Notes: generated by a model not told the origin, from the sequence alone. A DNA stretch of 12,318 nucleotides from Rickettsiales bacterium (GCA_947455845.1 CANGQE010000016.1:1-12318); one strand, 5' to 3'; shown: positions 1 to 7,087, counted from the stretch's first letter. Numbers and translations: made by a program.

Positions 1-21
1 AAAAATTGAGGATGTGTTAGA

Positions 22-636
22 TTAACGTACATCACGCTCGCGGGGTAAAACTCCAAGCTCGGTTACAATGAAATCAAGCTTCTGGTCGGTTTTTTCTGTG
101 GGAAGAGGGTCGTGAGCCCTTTGAAACTCATAGGCCAGACCGATCGTAATAATTTCAGTTTTTTGTTTTTTTAGAAAATCAATAGTGCGGTCAAAAAAAC
201 CTCCGCCCATGCCCAGCCTTGTTAAATCGCTATCAAAAGCCAGTAATGGTAAAATTATAAAATCGGGAAAATTTTTGCTGCCGCTAATTGGCTCGAGAAT
301 TTTCGGATAAAATTGATTGGGAGCAAAGCTTTGATCTTTCTGGGCCAAAATAAAATCGAGGTGCTGATTAATCTGAACAATCTTGGGATAAGAAAAGTGA
401 ATGTGGTTTTTTTGAAAATGCTCAATGATGAGATTAGTAGAAACCTCGCCGCCTGATGAGGAGTAAATTCCGAAAACTTTATCGGAATTTTTTGAATAAA
501 TTTGGGGTAGTAATTTAGTGAGAAAATTTTGAGTTATTATTTGTGATTTTTTTGCAATATCTTCGAGACCATGCTCTGAGCGCTTTCTTTTAAAGGTTTG
601 GCGTAGTTTTAATTTTTCTAAGATGATGTCGGCCAT
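22..636 (-). CDS. 5-formyltetrahydrofolate cyclo-ligase (MTHFS family)
   Basis: This 204-residue protein is a 5-formyltetrahydrofolate cyclo-ligase, which uses ATP to turn 5-formyl-THF into 5,10-methenyl-THF and returns folate to the one-carbon pool. The signature RLGMGGGFFDR lies at residues 140-150, matching the family's RLGYGGGYYDR phosphate/Mg-binding loop with Tyr replaced by Met and Phe. The N-terminal Lys/Arg-rich helix (LKLRQTFKRKR, 9-19) matches the family's nucleotide-binding start, and GEVST near residue 63 matches the folate-pocket segment. Length is normal. It is the last gene of the minus-strand run and follows zapA after about 100 bp. The zapA/cyclo-ligase pairing is widely conserved in proteobacteria, usually with the 6S RNA gene between them. 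The ygfA/fau name fits this family. No strong ribosome-binding site precedes the ATG. The one-carbon link to purN in this window is inference. Confidence 0.93.
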   Translation of the reverse strand: MADIILEKLKLRQTFKRKRSEHGLEDIAKKSQIITQNFLTKLLPQIYSKNSDKVFGIYSSSGGEVSTNLIIEHFQKNHIHFSYPKIVQINQHLDFILAQKDQSFAPNQFYPKILEPISGSKNFPDFIILPLLAFDSDLTRLGMGGGFFDRTIDFLKKQKTEIITIGLAYEFQRAHDPLPTEKTDQKLDFIVTELGVLPRERDVR

Positions 637-675
637 AGGTTTTAAATCTTACTGATGACGAAGTTGTAGAGGTTG

Positions 676-729
676 CCTTTCCTCCACATGTCACCCAGCA
701 ACAAGTGCGTGCGACACGTGGAGGAAAGG
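676..729. repeat. Long hairpin between zapA and the cyclo-ligase gene
   Basis: Two 17-nt arms (676-692 and 713-729) are reverse complements except for one position, which can be a G-U pair. They enclose a 20-nt loop. Outside them GTAG/CTAC and GAA/TTC can pair further, with an asymmetric internal loop, and the outer stem reaches into the zapA stop codon. The loop core at 693-709 differs at only two of 17 positions from the palindrome at 7093-7109, so this looks like a diverged member of that repeat family. In many proteobacteria 6S RNA sits in this gap, but about 100 nt is too short for a normal 6S RNA and I see no 6S-type open bubble. The hairpin may act as a processing site or attenuator ahead of the cyclo-ligase gene. 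Confidence 0.7.
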
Positions 730-736
730 AGCTACT

Positions 737-1075
737 TCAATAATGCTGAATCTTGGTCGTAAGTTTTTCAATGTAGCGGGCGACATTTTCCATGTTTTCA
801 CTGACGGCATTGTAATCATCTTCTTCAGTTAATTTTTCTTCTTCATCCTCGTCATTATTTGAGCCGAGCTTGTCAGAAGGGGATTGCTCCAATTCTTCTT
901 CAAGCATCAAAGCGGTAATCACCAATAAGGTTTTTTCGTCAGTATATTTCATTTGCTGAGAAAGCTCATTGACGCGCTTATTGAGTTTTTTTCCCAATAG
1001 CTCCAGCCTTTCTTGCTCGGTTTCTTCACAAGTGATTTTGTAGCGTGACTTGCCTACGGGAATTTCAAGAATCAT
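737..1075 (-). CDS. zapA: Cell division protein ZapA
   Basis: This 112-residue protein resembles ZapA, a small cytoplasmic protein that bundles FtsZ filaments at the division ring. The N-terminal globular part (about 1-60) has the family pattern: a short beta pair (ILEIPVGKSRYKITC), then helices with ERLELLGKKLNKRV and the conserved stretch DEKTLLVITALMLEEEL. The C-terminal helix (about 88-110) would form the dimer coiled coil. Between them lies a very acidic, low-complexity linker (about 70-86, DEDEEEKLTEEDD) that is longer than in many ZapA proteins. An AAGGA ribosome-binding site at 1082-1086, 6 nt before the ATG, supports this start. Only 2 nt separate it from the upstream coiled-coil gene, which suggests coupled translation. 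Its stop codon lies at the edge of the hairpin that follows. Confidence 0.9.
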   Translation of the reverse strand: MILEIPVGKSRYKITCEETEQERLELLGKKLNKRVNELSQQMKYTDEKTLLVITALMLEEELEQSPSDKLGSNNDEDEEEKLTEEDDYNAVSENMENVARYIEKLTTKIQHY

Positions 1076-1077
1076 GC

Positions 1078-1461
1078 CTATTCCTTATTATTGATTATTT
1101 CCTCAATCTGCGCCAGATCTGTCTCAATGGCTATAATTAAATCTGATTGTTGAGTGCGGATTTCATTAATTTTTTCAGCAAAAATCTTATTTTTGGTATT
1201 CATAAATTCGGTGTCGCGACCAAGAAGTGACAGGTTTTTTTGTAGATTGTTAATTTCCGAATTGAGGTTCTCAATCGTCACTGCTTGCTCAATTAATTTA
1301 GCCTGCGCCCCGTCAAAATCTTCATGCCCGACATCCAACATTTTTAACCCTATGGCACCTTCATGCAGTTTTTTCTTTACTGACTCTTCCAAGTTTTTAA
1401 GCGCATCTGCGAGGCGTTTGCGGGCATTGTTGAAGCGTAATTCTATGGAAGAGTTTTTCAT
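1078..1461 (-). CDS. DUF4164-like coiled-coil protein upstream of zapA
   Basis: This 127-residue protein has no catalytic motif. It is almost entirely helical and rich in Leu, Glu, Lys and Asn. The N-terminus (IELRFNNARKRLADALKNLE) resembles the start of the DUF4164 family, whose genes lie just upstream of zapA in many alphaproteobacteria. A second heptad-like stretch runs from about residue 55 to 125 after a short break near VGHEDFDG. There is no signal peptide or membrane segment, so it should be cytoplasmic. The gene is packed between argJ (2 nt after its stop) and zapA (2 nt before its start), so it is very probably co-expressed with zapA. A role as a division partner, by analogy with ZapB, is inference from position and coiled-coil character only. 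Family assignment rests on the N-terminal pattern and neighbourhood. Confidence 0.72.
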   Translation of the reverse strand: MKNSSIELRFNNARKRLADALKNLEESVKKKLHEGAIGLKMLDVGHEDFDGAQAKLIEQAVTIENLNSEINNLQKNLSLLGRDTEFMNTKNKIFAEKINEIRTQQSDLIIAIETDLAQIEEIINNKE

Positions 1462-1463
1462 TT

Positions 1464-2651
1464 CTAGCTACGGTAATCCTTATTAATCTTGATGTATTCT
1501 TCATTTAAATCACAAGTCCACACAATTGCGCTGTGAATGCCGATGCCAAGATTGACAGAAATTTTAACCTCAGAATTTTTTAAATATTCATGCACTAATT
1601 TTTCCACGTAAGCAGGGTGTTTAGCACCGTCTTTAGTGAGAGGATGATCTCCTATTTTTACGATGATTTTCTCCGGTGAGGTTTCTTTGCAAGATTTTCC
1701 AACTGCCATTACAATGCGTCCCCAGTTGGGATCGCAACCGGCAATCGCAGTTTTAACCAAAGGTGAATTAGCAATTGAAAAGGCAACTTCTTTGGCTTGA
1801 GCTTTGCTTAGGGCTCCTTCAACTTCAATTTCAATTAATTTTTTGGCACCTTCGCCGTCAACTACAATCATTTTGGCAAGGCCTAGAGCTACTTCATGCA
1901 AGCTTTGTCTAAAAGCAGCGATGTCGTCACTTGCTGAGTCGGTGATGGTTGGATTGCCCGCAGTCTTAGTAGCAAAAAGAAAAACGGTGTCGTTAGTTGA
2001 CTGATCGGAATCAACGGTGATGGCGTTAAAGCTTTCTTCAGCAGCTTCTTTAAGCAAAATTTGTAGCGTGGTTGGAGCAATGTCAGCGTCAGTGAAAATG
2101 TAGCCCAGCATGGTTGCCATGTTGGGAGCAATCATTCCTGATCCTTTAGCAAAGCCTGTTAGCGACACTGTTTTGCCGTTAATTTCGCAAGTTCTTCTGA
2201 TTATTTTTGGCTTAGTGTCGGTGGTCATGATGGCGCGTGAGGCTCTGTCCCAAGCGGCTTCATCTTGATCCAATTTTTTTAGCATGTTGGGAATTGCGGT
2301 GGTGATTAATTCGTAATCTAGCGTTTCGCCGATTACGCCTGTTGAAGAAACAAAAACCTCTTCTTCCTTGCAATGTAAGCCCGTAGCTACTTTATGTACT
2401 GTGTGCAAAACGGTATCTTCGCCGATTTTCCCCGTGAAAGCATTGGCATTTCCGGCGTTGACGACTAAAGCTTTAGCAACACCATTTTCGATGTGTTTCT
2501 TGCACCAAGAGACGGGTGCAGCAGGCATTGATGAGCTGGTAAAAACACCGGCAACATTGGCTCCACCTTCAAAAACAACCAACAACAAATCGTCACGGTT
2601 TTTATATTTTATGCCACAATTGGTAGTGGCGATTTTGATGCCTTTAATCAT
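1464..2651 (-). CDS. argJ: Bifunctional ornithine/glutamate N-acetyltransferase ArgJ
   Basis: ArgJ moves the acetyl group from N-acetylornithine to glutamate, making ornithine and recycling acetylglutamate in arginine synthesis. Bifunctional versions can also use acetyl-CoA. The self-cleavage site is clear: MIAPNMATMLGY places the nucleophilic Thr at residue 180, where the precursor splits into alpha and beta chains. The oxyanion-hole segment SSTGVIGE (102-109) and the nucleotide-free core ALVVNAGNANAFTG (61-74) are intact. The C-terminus (AIVWTCDLNEEYIKINKDYR) is the usual family ending. At 395 residues it is slightly short at the N-terminus compared with many ArgJ proteins, and the reading frame is closed by a stop shortly upstream of this ATG. 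No argB, argC or argD is in the window. It lies 91 bp after trpA and 2 nt before the coiled-coil gene. Confidence 0.96.
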   Translation of the reverse strand: MIKGIKIATTNCGIKYKNRDDLLLVVFEGGANVAGVFTSSSMPAAPVSWCKKHIENGVAKALVVNAGNANAFTGKIGEDTVLHTVHKVATGLHCKEEEVFVSSTGVIGETLDYELITTAIPNMLKKLDQDEAAWDRASRAIMTTDTKPKIIRRTCEINGKTVSLTGFAKGSGMIAPNMATMLGYIFTDADIAPTTLQILLKEAAEESFNAITVDSDQSTNDTVFLFATKTAGNPTITDSASDDIAAFRQSLHEVALGLAKMIVVDGEGAKKLIEIEVEGALSKAQAKEVAFSIANSPLVKTAIAGCDPNWGRIVMAVGKSCKETSPEKIIVKIGDHPLTKDGAKHPAYVEKLVHEYLKNSEVKISVNLGIGIHSAIVWTCDLNEEYIKINKDYRS

Positions 2652-2679
2652 GTTTTTTGTTTTTAATTTTAATACTTAC

Positions 2680-2725
2680 CGCTTTGACTGGACCTAAGTC
2701 GTGAAGACGGGGTGCAGTCAATGCG
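2680..2725. repeat. Hairpin between trpA and argJ, possible diverged palindrome
   Basis: The arms 2680-2690 and 2715-2725 are complementary at 10 of 11 positions, and short inner stems (ACC/GGT, GTC/GAC) can pair within the loop. On the plus strand it contains TGGACC, CGGGGTG and CAATGCGT in the same order as the palindrome at 7092-7123, so it may be a decayed member of that family. Neither strand has a good run of T after the stem, so a classic intrinsic terminator is not supported. It could still reduce or process readthrough from trpA into argJ. Confidence 0.55.
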
Positions 2726-2742
2726 TTTAAAACTTTAAATCT

Positions 2743-3552
2743 CTAGAGAATTTCTTCCGCAAATTCCTTAACCTTTGCAATTGCTCCCGTCACAATTTCT
2801 TCCCTAGACTTTCCACCTAAAACCCCGCTGTCAATTTCTTTAACAATCGTTGAGCCAATTACCACACCATCTGCCCCAATTTTAGAAAATTCTCCGGCCT
2901 GTTTTGGCGTCTTAATTCCAAAGCCAATCACAATCGGCAAATCAGAAGCTTGGCGTAAATTATGCAAGTTTTTTCTATTCTCAGAAATATCGGCAGAGAC
3001 TGTACCAGTGATGCCTAACATCGAAATCAAATATAAAAATCCGCTAGCATTTTGGGTAATTTTTTTGGCACGATCTTGATCGGTAGTTGGTGCAATTAAC
3101 CTGATTAAATCAAGTTTTGAACGTGAAAGTTCTGACAAAATTTCTTGTTCCTCTTCCAGTGGCAAATCAACAATCAAAATGCCATCAATGCCTGATTTCT
3201 CTGCATCAACAAAAATTTTATCCAAGCCATATTTGAAAATCGGATTGTAGTAACTCATCAAAATTAACGGTGTTTTTTGGTCAATTTTTCTAAACTCCGC
3301 TGCCATTTCTAAAGTTCTTTTCAAGCTCATGCCGCTTTGAATAGCACGCTTTCCGGCATTTTCAATGATGGGCCCATCCCCTGAAGGATCAAGAAAAGGT
3401 ACACCCAATTCAATAATGTCCGCACCGGCGGCTGGCAAGCCTTTCAAAACTGAAAGCGAAGTTTCAAAATTAGGATCGCCAGCGCAAATGTAAGCCACAA
3501 AGGCACATTTATTTTTAGCTTTTAACTCAAGAAATTTTTGTTCAATTCTCAT
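2743..3552 (-). CDS. trpA: Tryptophan synthase alpha chain
   Basis: TrpA cleaves indole-3-glycerol phosphate to indole and glyceraldehyde 3-phosphate and passes indole to TrpB through a tunnel. The catalytic pair is present: Glu48 in ADIIELGVPF and Asp59 in DPSGDGP, matching Glu49 and Asp60 of the enterobacterial enzyme with a one-residue offset. The loop reads LDPSGDGPII where most proteins have SDP-ADGP-IQ, a mild departure that keeps the key acid. The phosphate-binding end is seen in VIGFGIKTPKQAGEF and GADGVVIGSTIVKEI. Length (269) is normal for a TIM-barrel alpha chain. It follows trpB on the same strand after an 85-bp gap filled by an AT-rich inverted repeat, so the two are probably one transcript. 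No other trp gene is in the window. Confidence 0.97.
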   Translation of the reverse strand: MRIEQKFLELKAKNKCAFVAYICAGDPNFETSLSVLKGLPAAGADIIELGVPFLDPSGDGPIIENAGKRAIQSGMSLKRTLEMAAEFRKIDQKTPLILMSYYNPIFKYGLDKIFVDAEKSGIDGILIVDLPLEEEQEILSELSRSKLDLIRLIAPTTDQDRAKKITQNASGFLYLISMLGITGTVSADISENRKNLHNLRQASDLPIVIGFGIKTPKQAGEFSKIGADGVVIGSTIVKEIDSGVLGGKSREEIVTGAIAKVKEFAEEIL

Positions 3553-3567
3553 GAAATTATCAATTAA

Positions 3568-3644
3568 CAGTTAACAATTAGCAGTTGGACAACTAACAGT
3601 GACATCTCTTCAACTGTTAATTGTTAATTGCTAATTGTTAACTG
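3568..3644. repeat. AT-rich inverted repeat between trpB and trpA
   Basis: The 14-bp arm at 3568-3581 (CAGTTAACAATTAG) is the exact reverse complement of 3631-3644. The right side also carries GTTAATT heptamers like those at 8475-8502. The right arm covers the trpB stop codon (3638-3640). The structure could pair trpB's 3' end with the trpA leader and affect the TrpB/TrpA ratio, but that is inference. The same heptamer occurring at unrelated loci points to a dispersed repeat. Confidence 0.7.
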
Positions 3645-4834
3645 ATTTTAAAGTTTAGTCTGGTGGCTATAGTATTGATGTCTTTGTCGCCACGGCCGGA
3701 GAGGTTGACGATGATTGTTTGTTCTGGCCTCATTTTTGCTGCCAATTTGCAAACGTAAGCAATTGCATGAGATGATTCTAAGGCCGGAATAATTCCTTCG
3801 GTTTTGCACAGAAGTTGAAAAGCTTCGACGGCTTCGTCATCGGTGGCGCTAACATATTCGACGCGGTTTTGCGAATGTAAGTAAGCATGCTCAGGGCCAA
3901 TTCCGGGATAGTCTAATCCGGCAGAAATTGAGTGGGCATCTTGAATTTGGCCATCGTCATTTTGCAGGAAGTAGGTTTTGTTTCCGTGTAAGATGGCAAC
4001 GCTTCCACCCGTAATTGACGCGGAATGATCTTTGGTTTCCAAGCCTTTTCCTGCGGCTTCAACGCCGAACATTTTAACGTCATCGTCAAGAAACGGGTGG
4101 AATAATCCGATTGAATTAGAACCACCACCGATACAGGCAACTAAAGCATCGGGAAGTTTTCCTTCGGTTTCCAAAATTTGAGCGCGAGCCTCAATTCCGA
4201 TTACTGCGTGAAAGTCACGAACCATTGTTGGATAAGGGTGAGGGCCAGCTACTGTGCCTAGCATGTAGTAAGTTTCTTCGGCGTGAGAAATCCAGTCACG
4301 CATCGCTTCATTGATGGCGTTTTTTAAACTTTTGGATCCGCTTTCAACCGCTACTACTTCAGCTCCCAGCAGCTTCATGCGAAACACATTCGCCGCTTGT
4401 CTTTCGACATCTTTAGCCCCCATGTAAATAGTGCAAGGTAGTGAAAAAAGGGCGCAAACTGTGGCAGTTGCAACGCCATGTTGACCCGCTCCCGTCTCAG
4501 CAATGATGCGCTTTTTACCCATTCTTTTAGCCAGTAAAATTTGGCCGATGCAATTGTTAATTTTGTGTGAACCAGTATGGTTTAGCTCGTCTCTTTTTAA
4601 GTAAATCTTGGCGCCGCCGATCTTTTTGGTAAGTCTCTCCGCTAGGTATAGCGGGCTCGGGCGGCCAACGTAATGTTTTAAATAATAAGCTAGTTCCTGC
4701 TGAAATTTAGGATCAGATTTGGTTTTTTCGTAAGCTGCTGTTAGCTCTAGAATCGCCGGCATCAAGGTCTCGGCAACAAATTGCCCACCAAATTGGCCGA
4801 ATTTTCCGTTTTTGTCAGGTTGGTTGTAAGTCAT
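3638..4834 (-). CDS. trpB: Tryptophan synthase beta chain
   Basis: TrpB is the PLP enzyme that joins indole and serine to make tryptophan, working as an alpha2-beta2 complex with TrpA. The PLP lysine is Lys91 in NHTGSHKINN, the catalytic Glu is Glu113 in AETGAGQHG, and the PLP phosphate cup is GGGSNS (236-241). Ser379 in LSGRGDKD binds the pyridine nitrogen. The COMM-domain segment is present (about 100-190, with MGAKDVERQAANVFRMKLLGA). Its 398 residues match the TrpB1 type that pairs with TrpA. There is no fusion or truncation. It is the first gene of the minus-strand run and faces away from mraZ across 377 bp. I could not pick a convincing promoter for it, and no ribosome-binding site is obvious. 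Confidence 0.98.
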   Translation of the reverse strand: MTYNQPDKNGKFGQFGGQFVAETLMPAILELTAAYEKTKSDPKFQQELAYYLKHYVGRPSPLYLAERLTKKIGGAKIYLKRDELNHTGSHKINNCIGQILLAKRMGKKRIIAETGAGQHGVATATVCALFSLPCTIYMGAKDVERQAANVFRMKLLGAEVVAVESGSKSLKNAINEAMRDWISHAEETYYMLGTVAGPHPYPTMVRDFHAVIGIEARAQILETEGKLPDALVACIGGGSNSIGLFHPFLDDDVKMFGVEAAGKGLETKDHSASITGGSVAILHGNKTYFLQNDDGQIQDAHSISAGLDYPGIGPEHAYLHSQNRVEYVSATDDEAVEAFQLLCKTEGIIPALESSHAIAYVCKLAAKMRPEQTIIVNLSGRGDKDINTIATRLNFKIS

Positions 4835-4931
4835 TTTAAAGATTGAATCTGGTTAGGAGATGCAGGGGATGGTGACGCTAGGAATAGGGAGAATTTTTTC
4901 TACAAGAATTTTTGGGGTAGGGAAAAATGAC

Positions 4932-4960
4932 AATAGATCCTGAAACAAGTTCAGGATGAC
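4932..4960 (-). repeat. GTCA palindrome, copy of inverted pair 1
   Basis: Read on the minus strand it is GTCA, an 8-bp stem (ATCCTGAA/TTCAGGAT) around loop CTTGT, then CTATT. The stem includes the A of GTCA. It is identical over 29 bp to the oppositely oriented copy at 5031-5059 and to the pair at 11832-11914. Confidence 0.9.
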
Positions 4961-5030
4961 GATGGTGGGAAATGGTAAAGATAACGTTCCTTCGGGCAAC
5001 CTAAAGATTGTAGCGCAAAGCTAAAACATT

Positions 5031-5059
5031 GTCATCCTGAACTTGTTTCAGGATCTATT
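5031..5059 (+). repeat. GTCA palindrome, second copy of inverted pair 1
   Basis: This is an exact 29-bp inverted copy of 4932-4960, so the pair could also fold into a 29-bp stem with a 70-nt loop. It ends 75 bp upstream of the TTGACA box of the mraZ promoter. No transposase or target-site duplication is obvious around the pair. Confidence 0.9.
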
Positions 5060-5133
5060 TCATGCCTTACAAAACCTCTCCCAATCTACTCCATTCTATA
5101 AAGACACAGTCGTAAATTATTTACAATTTGCAA

Positions 5134-5161
5134 TTGACATACCAGTTCTTTTCCATAAATT
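5134..5161 (+). promoter_or_regulatory. Candidate sigma-70 promoter for mraZ
   Basis: A perfect TTGACA -35 box lies at 5134-5139. With a 16-bp spacer the best -10 is TAAATT (5156-5161), which matches TATAAT at four of six positions. Transcription would start roughly 40 bp upstream of the mraZ GTG, so the periodic TCC array overlaps the -10 region and the leader. That is a layout expected for repression. The -35 is strong evidence and the -10 is moderate. Confidence 0.55.
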
Positions 5162-5206
5162 CCCTAATTATTCCATAACTTCCCAAACAATCCAAAATTT
5201 ATCCAA
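5152..5206 (-). promoter_or_regulatory. Candidate MraZ operator: six GGA/GGGA boxes at about 10-bp spacing
   Basis: On the plus strand TCC or TCCC begins at 5152, 5161, 5172, 5181, 5191 and 5202, spaced 9, 11, 9, 10 and 11 bp. On the minus strand these are TGGA or GGGA boxes. The first four form a near 20-bp duplication (TTCCATAA then TTCCC, twice). MraZ of E. coli is known to bind three or more TGGGN repeats with 10-bp spacing upstream of its own gene, and other MraZ proteins use tandem boxes of similar period. The array sits directly before mraZ and overlaps its promoter. The reverse orientation of the boxes and the TGGA variants are departures from E. coli. Assignment to MraZ is inference. 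Confidence 0.6.
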
Positions 5207-5211
5207 TTTAA

Positions 5212-5661
5212 GTGGCTCTTTTCCTTTCAACATTCACAAACAAAATCGACAGCAAAGGCCGTGTTTCCGTGCCTTCGCAGTTTCGGACAGCTCTGGTAAA
5301 TCCAGAATTTTCCGGCGTTGTCGTTTATGAGTCTTTTGTGAATGGTTGTATTGAAGGCTGCGACATTGACCGCATTAGAAAAATTGCCGATTCAATCGAC
5401 AATCTCGATCCATTTTCTGAAGACCGCGATGCCCTTGCTACTGCTTTGTTGGGCGGTTCTTTTCAACTTTCGATTGACGCTGACGGTCGGGTTATTTTGC
5501 CGGAAAGTTTGCTGAAAAAAGCTAAAATTAAAGGCACGGTTGTCTTCGTTGGCAAAGGTCCAACTTTCGAAATTTGGCAACCGGAAAAATTCGAAGAATA
5601 CATGGTTAAGTCCAAGAAAGACGCGCGTGGCAAACTTGATTTGGTACGCTTGAAAAAATGA
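5212..5661 (+). CDS. mraZ: Transcriptional regulator MraZ
   Basis: MraZ is a DNA-binding repressor of the division and cell-wall (dcw) cluster, including its own promoter, and forms a ring-shaped oligomer. The 149-residue protein carries the two SpoVT-AbrB-type halves: NKIDSKGRVSVPSQFR (about 10-25) and SIDADGRVILPESLLKKA (about 87-104), both with the expected D-x-K/D-GR-[VI]-P pattern. The GTG at 5212 gives the typical family start MALFLSTF, with no ATG nearby that would do the same. No clear Shine-Dalgarno sequence is present, so translation may be weak or leader-dependent. Its TGA overlaps the rsmH ATG (ATGA), which implies coupled translation, and mraZ-rsmH-ftsL is the canonical order. 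The TCC array just upstream is a likely self-regulation site. Confidence 0.95.
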   Translation: MALFLSTFTNKIDSKGRVSVPSQFRTALVNPEFSGVVVYESFVNGCIEGCDIDRIRKIADSIDNLDPFSEDRDALATALLGGSFQLSIDADGRVILPESLLKKAKIKGTVVFVGKGPTFEIWQPEKFEEYMVKSKKDARGKLDLVRLKK

Positions 5662-6590
5662 ATAATTTAGAATTTCACAACCCAGTTTTGTTGAAAGAAA
5701 TGCTTGAAAATTTAGCTCCTACCAAAGGCGAAATTTATCTAGACGGCACTTTTGGTGCCGGCGGCTACTCAACAGCAATTTTAGAAGCGGCTGATTGCAA
5801 ACTTTATGCCATTGATCGCGACGAAGATGCCAAAAAATTCAGCACTCAATTAGAAAAAAAATTCCCTAAAAATTTTACTTTTTTACGTGGTAAATTTTCT
5901 GAAGCGGTACGCCTTTTAGCTGAACAAAATGTTACTGAACTTGACGGTATGGTTTTTGATATCGGCGTTTCTTCAATGCAATTTGACGATAAGTCGCGAG
6001 GCTTTTCTTTTGATTCCGACGCCAAGCTCGACATGAGAATGGATCAACAAAATCCACTCAGCGCTTTTGAGGTTGTTAATGAATCAAGCGAAGAAGAATT
6101 AGCTAAAATCATCAAAGAATTTGGTGACGAACCGAGGGCTAAAAAAATCGCCAGAAAAATTGTTGAAATGCGCAAAACCGCGCCAATTCACAGTTGCAAT
6201 GATTTAGCTAAAATCGTGCGTTCATTTTACTACGGCTATTTCAAGACCGATCCGGCGACAAAAACTTTTCAAGCTTTGCGAATTTTTGTGAATCAAGAAT
6301 TGGACGAGCTTAAGTTGGCTTTGGCCTCATCGGTCACTCTGCTTAAAAAAGGCGGTAGATTGGTGGTGGTTTCTTTCCATTCTTTGGAAGACCAGATCGT
6401 TAAAAATTTTCTCAAAAAAGAGGCGGGTTTGGATCAAGTAATTTCCAGATATCAGCCCGAAAATACCGAAGAAAAATCAGTTAAAAATTTTCAGATATTA
6501 ACCAAGTCAGCAATTGCTCCAACTGAGGAAGAAGTTGCTGCCAACCCGCGATCCCGTTCGTCTAGAATGCGTGTCGCGATAAAAATTTAA
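5658..6590 (+). CDS. rsmH: 16S rRNA m4C1402 methyltransferase RsmH (MraW)
   Basis: RsmH is the SAM-dependent enzyme that N4-methylates C1402 in the decoding centre of 16S rRNA. The opening FHNPVLLKEMLENL (6-19), the SAM-binding motif DGTFGAGGYS (29-38), the acidic AIDRDEDA (51-58) and the family signature DIGVSSMQFDDKSRGFSF (101-118) are all present. The late motif VVVSFHSLEDQIVKNF and the basic C-terminal NPRSRSSRMRVA also match. At 310 residues it is full length. It starts inside the mraZ stop codon (4-nt overlap) and is followed by ftsL after 7 bp, so the three genes are almost surely one operon. Nothing in the sequence looks damaged or foreign. Confidence 0.97.
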   Translation: MNNLEFHNPVLLKEMLENLAPTKGEIYLDGTFGAGGYSTAILEAADCKLYAIDRDEDAKKFSTQLEKKFPKNFTFLRGKFSEAVRLLAEQNVTELDGMVFDIGVSSMQFDDKSRGFSFDSDAKLDMRMDQQNPLSAFEVVNESSEEELAKIIKEFGDEPRAKKIARKIVEMRKTAPIHSCNDLAKIVRSFYYGYFKTDPATKTFQALRIFVNQELDELKLALASSVTLLKKGGRLVVVSFHSLEDQIVKNFLKKEAGLDQVISRYQPENTEEKSVKNFQILTKSAIAPTEEEVAANPRSRSSRMRVAIKI

Positions 6591-6597
6591 TTTAGAA

Positions 6598-6975
6598 ATG
6601 AAAGAACTCTGGCAAACAATAAATAAATTTTATTTTGCTAATTGTCTTCTTGTAGCGTCCGTTATTTGCAGCATTATTTTAATGTTTCTTGTGCAATTTA
6701 AAGTGGAGGCGATGCAAGACGAGATGGTCAGAACTGAAAGCGAAATCATCGCTTACGAAGATGAAATTCAATTACTAGAAGTGGAGTGGGTTTATTTAAC
6801 CAGACCGGAAAGACTACGCACTCTAGCATCACGCTACCTACAAGACAATGGCTACGCTTTGGCGAGCCAGATTAAGGATGTGGATAAGTTGGAGCAGTAT
6901 TATTTAGTGAATTATCAGAAGGTTGAAACGGCTGCTAGCGACCAAGGTCAGGATTTAGAGCAGGTTTCCTTTTAG
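6598..6975 (+). CDS. ftsL: Cell division protein FtsL
   Basis: The protein is FtsL-like: a small single-pass inner-membrane divisome protein that works with FtsB and FtsQ to recruit and activate the septal peptidoglycan machinery. Its 125 residues comprise a short cytoplasmic tail, one membrane helix (about 13-33, FANCLLVASVICSIILMFLV), a periplasmic coiled coil (about 34-66) and the conserved-type segment EWVYLTRPERLRTLASRYL (63-81), followed by a low-complexity tail. FtsL sequences diverge strongly, so the call also rests on its place 7 bp after rsmH. The unusual point is what follows. Instead of ftsI and murE, the strand ends here in an inverted palindrome pair and the convergent purD, so the dcw cluster is cut after ftsL. 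Confidence 0.88.
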   Translation: MKELWQTINKFYFANCLLVASVICSIILMFLVQFKVEAMQDEMVRTESEIIAYEDEIQLLEVEWVYLTRPERLRTLASRYLQDNGYALASQIKDVDKLEQYYLVNYQKVETAASDQGQDLEQVSF

Positions 6976-7009
6976 GATTTAGTCTTAGTTTAGGCCTCAT
7001 TATTTCTCA

Positions 7010-7042
7010 CATTGTTACCCCGCACTTGCTGCGGGGTCCACC
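7010..7042 (+). repeat. GC-rich GTCA-family palindrome, left copy of inverted pair 2
   Basis: The core is an 8-bp stem ACCCCGCA/TGCGGGGT with loop CTTGC (7017-7037). The whole 33-bp unit matches the reverse complement of 7088-7120 at 32 of 33 positions. It lies between the convergent ftsL and purD genes. Confidence 0.9.
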
Positions 7043-7087
7043 TTGAGACAAATATACTTCTAAATTTTATAACTTTACTCGCGACTT

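Larger units (their letters stand above)
4835..5211. other. Divergent intergenic region between trpB and mraZ
   Basis: This 377-bp stretch has no credible gene. It holds an inverted pair of 29-bp palindromic repeats (4932-4960 and 5031-5059) with 70 bp between them, and then the mraZ promoter and periodic TCC array listed separately. The trpB-proximal part (4835-4930) is purine-rich on the plus strand, and I see no clear promoter for trpB in it. Forward open frames here lack a start context and any family resemblance. Confidence 0.75.

Noticed and set aside
660..738. 6S RNA gene at its usual place
   Set aside because: The gap is too short, and the fold is a continuous rod without the central open bubble. 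It is better explained as a repeat-related hairpin.
1154..1486. 110-residue plus-strand frame opposite the coiled-coil gene
   Set aside because: It is the antisense shadow of a well-supported gene on the other strand and shows no family resemblance.
4835..4931. trp leader peptide or attenuator upstream of trpB
   Set aside because: I found no short frame with tandem Trp codons and no alternative terminator hairpins.
5043..5330. 95-residue open frame on the plus strand overlapping the mraZ start
   Set aside because: It starts within a palindromic repeat, runs through the promoter and TCC array and overlaps mraZ in another frame. It has no recognisable domain.
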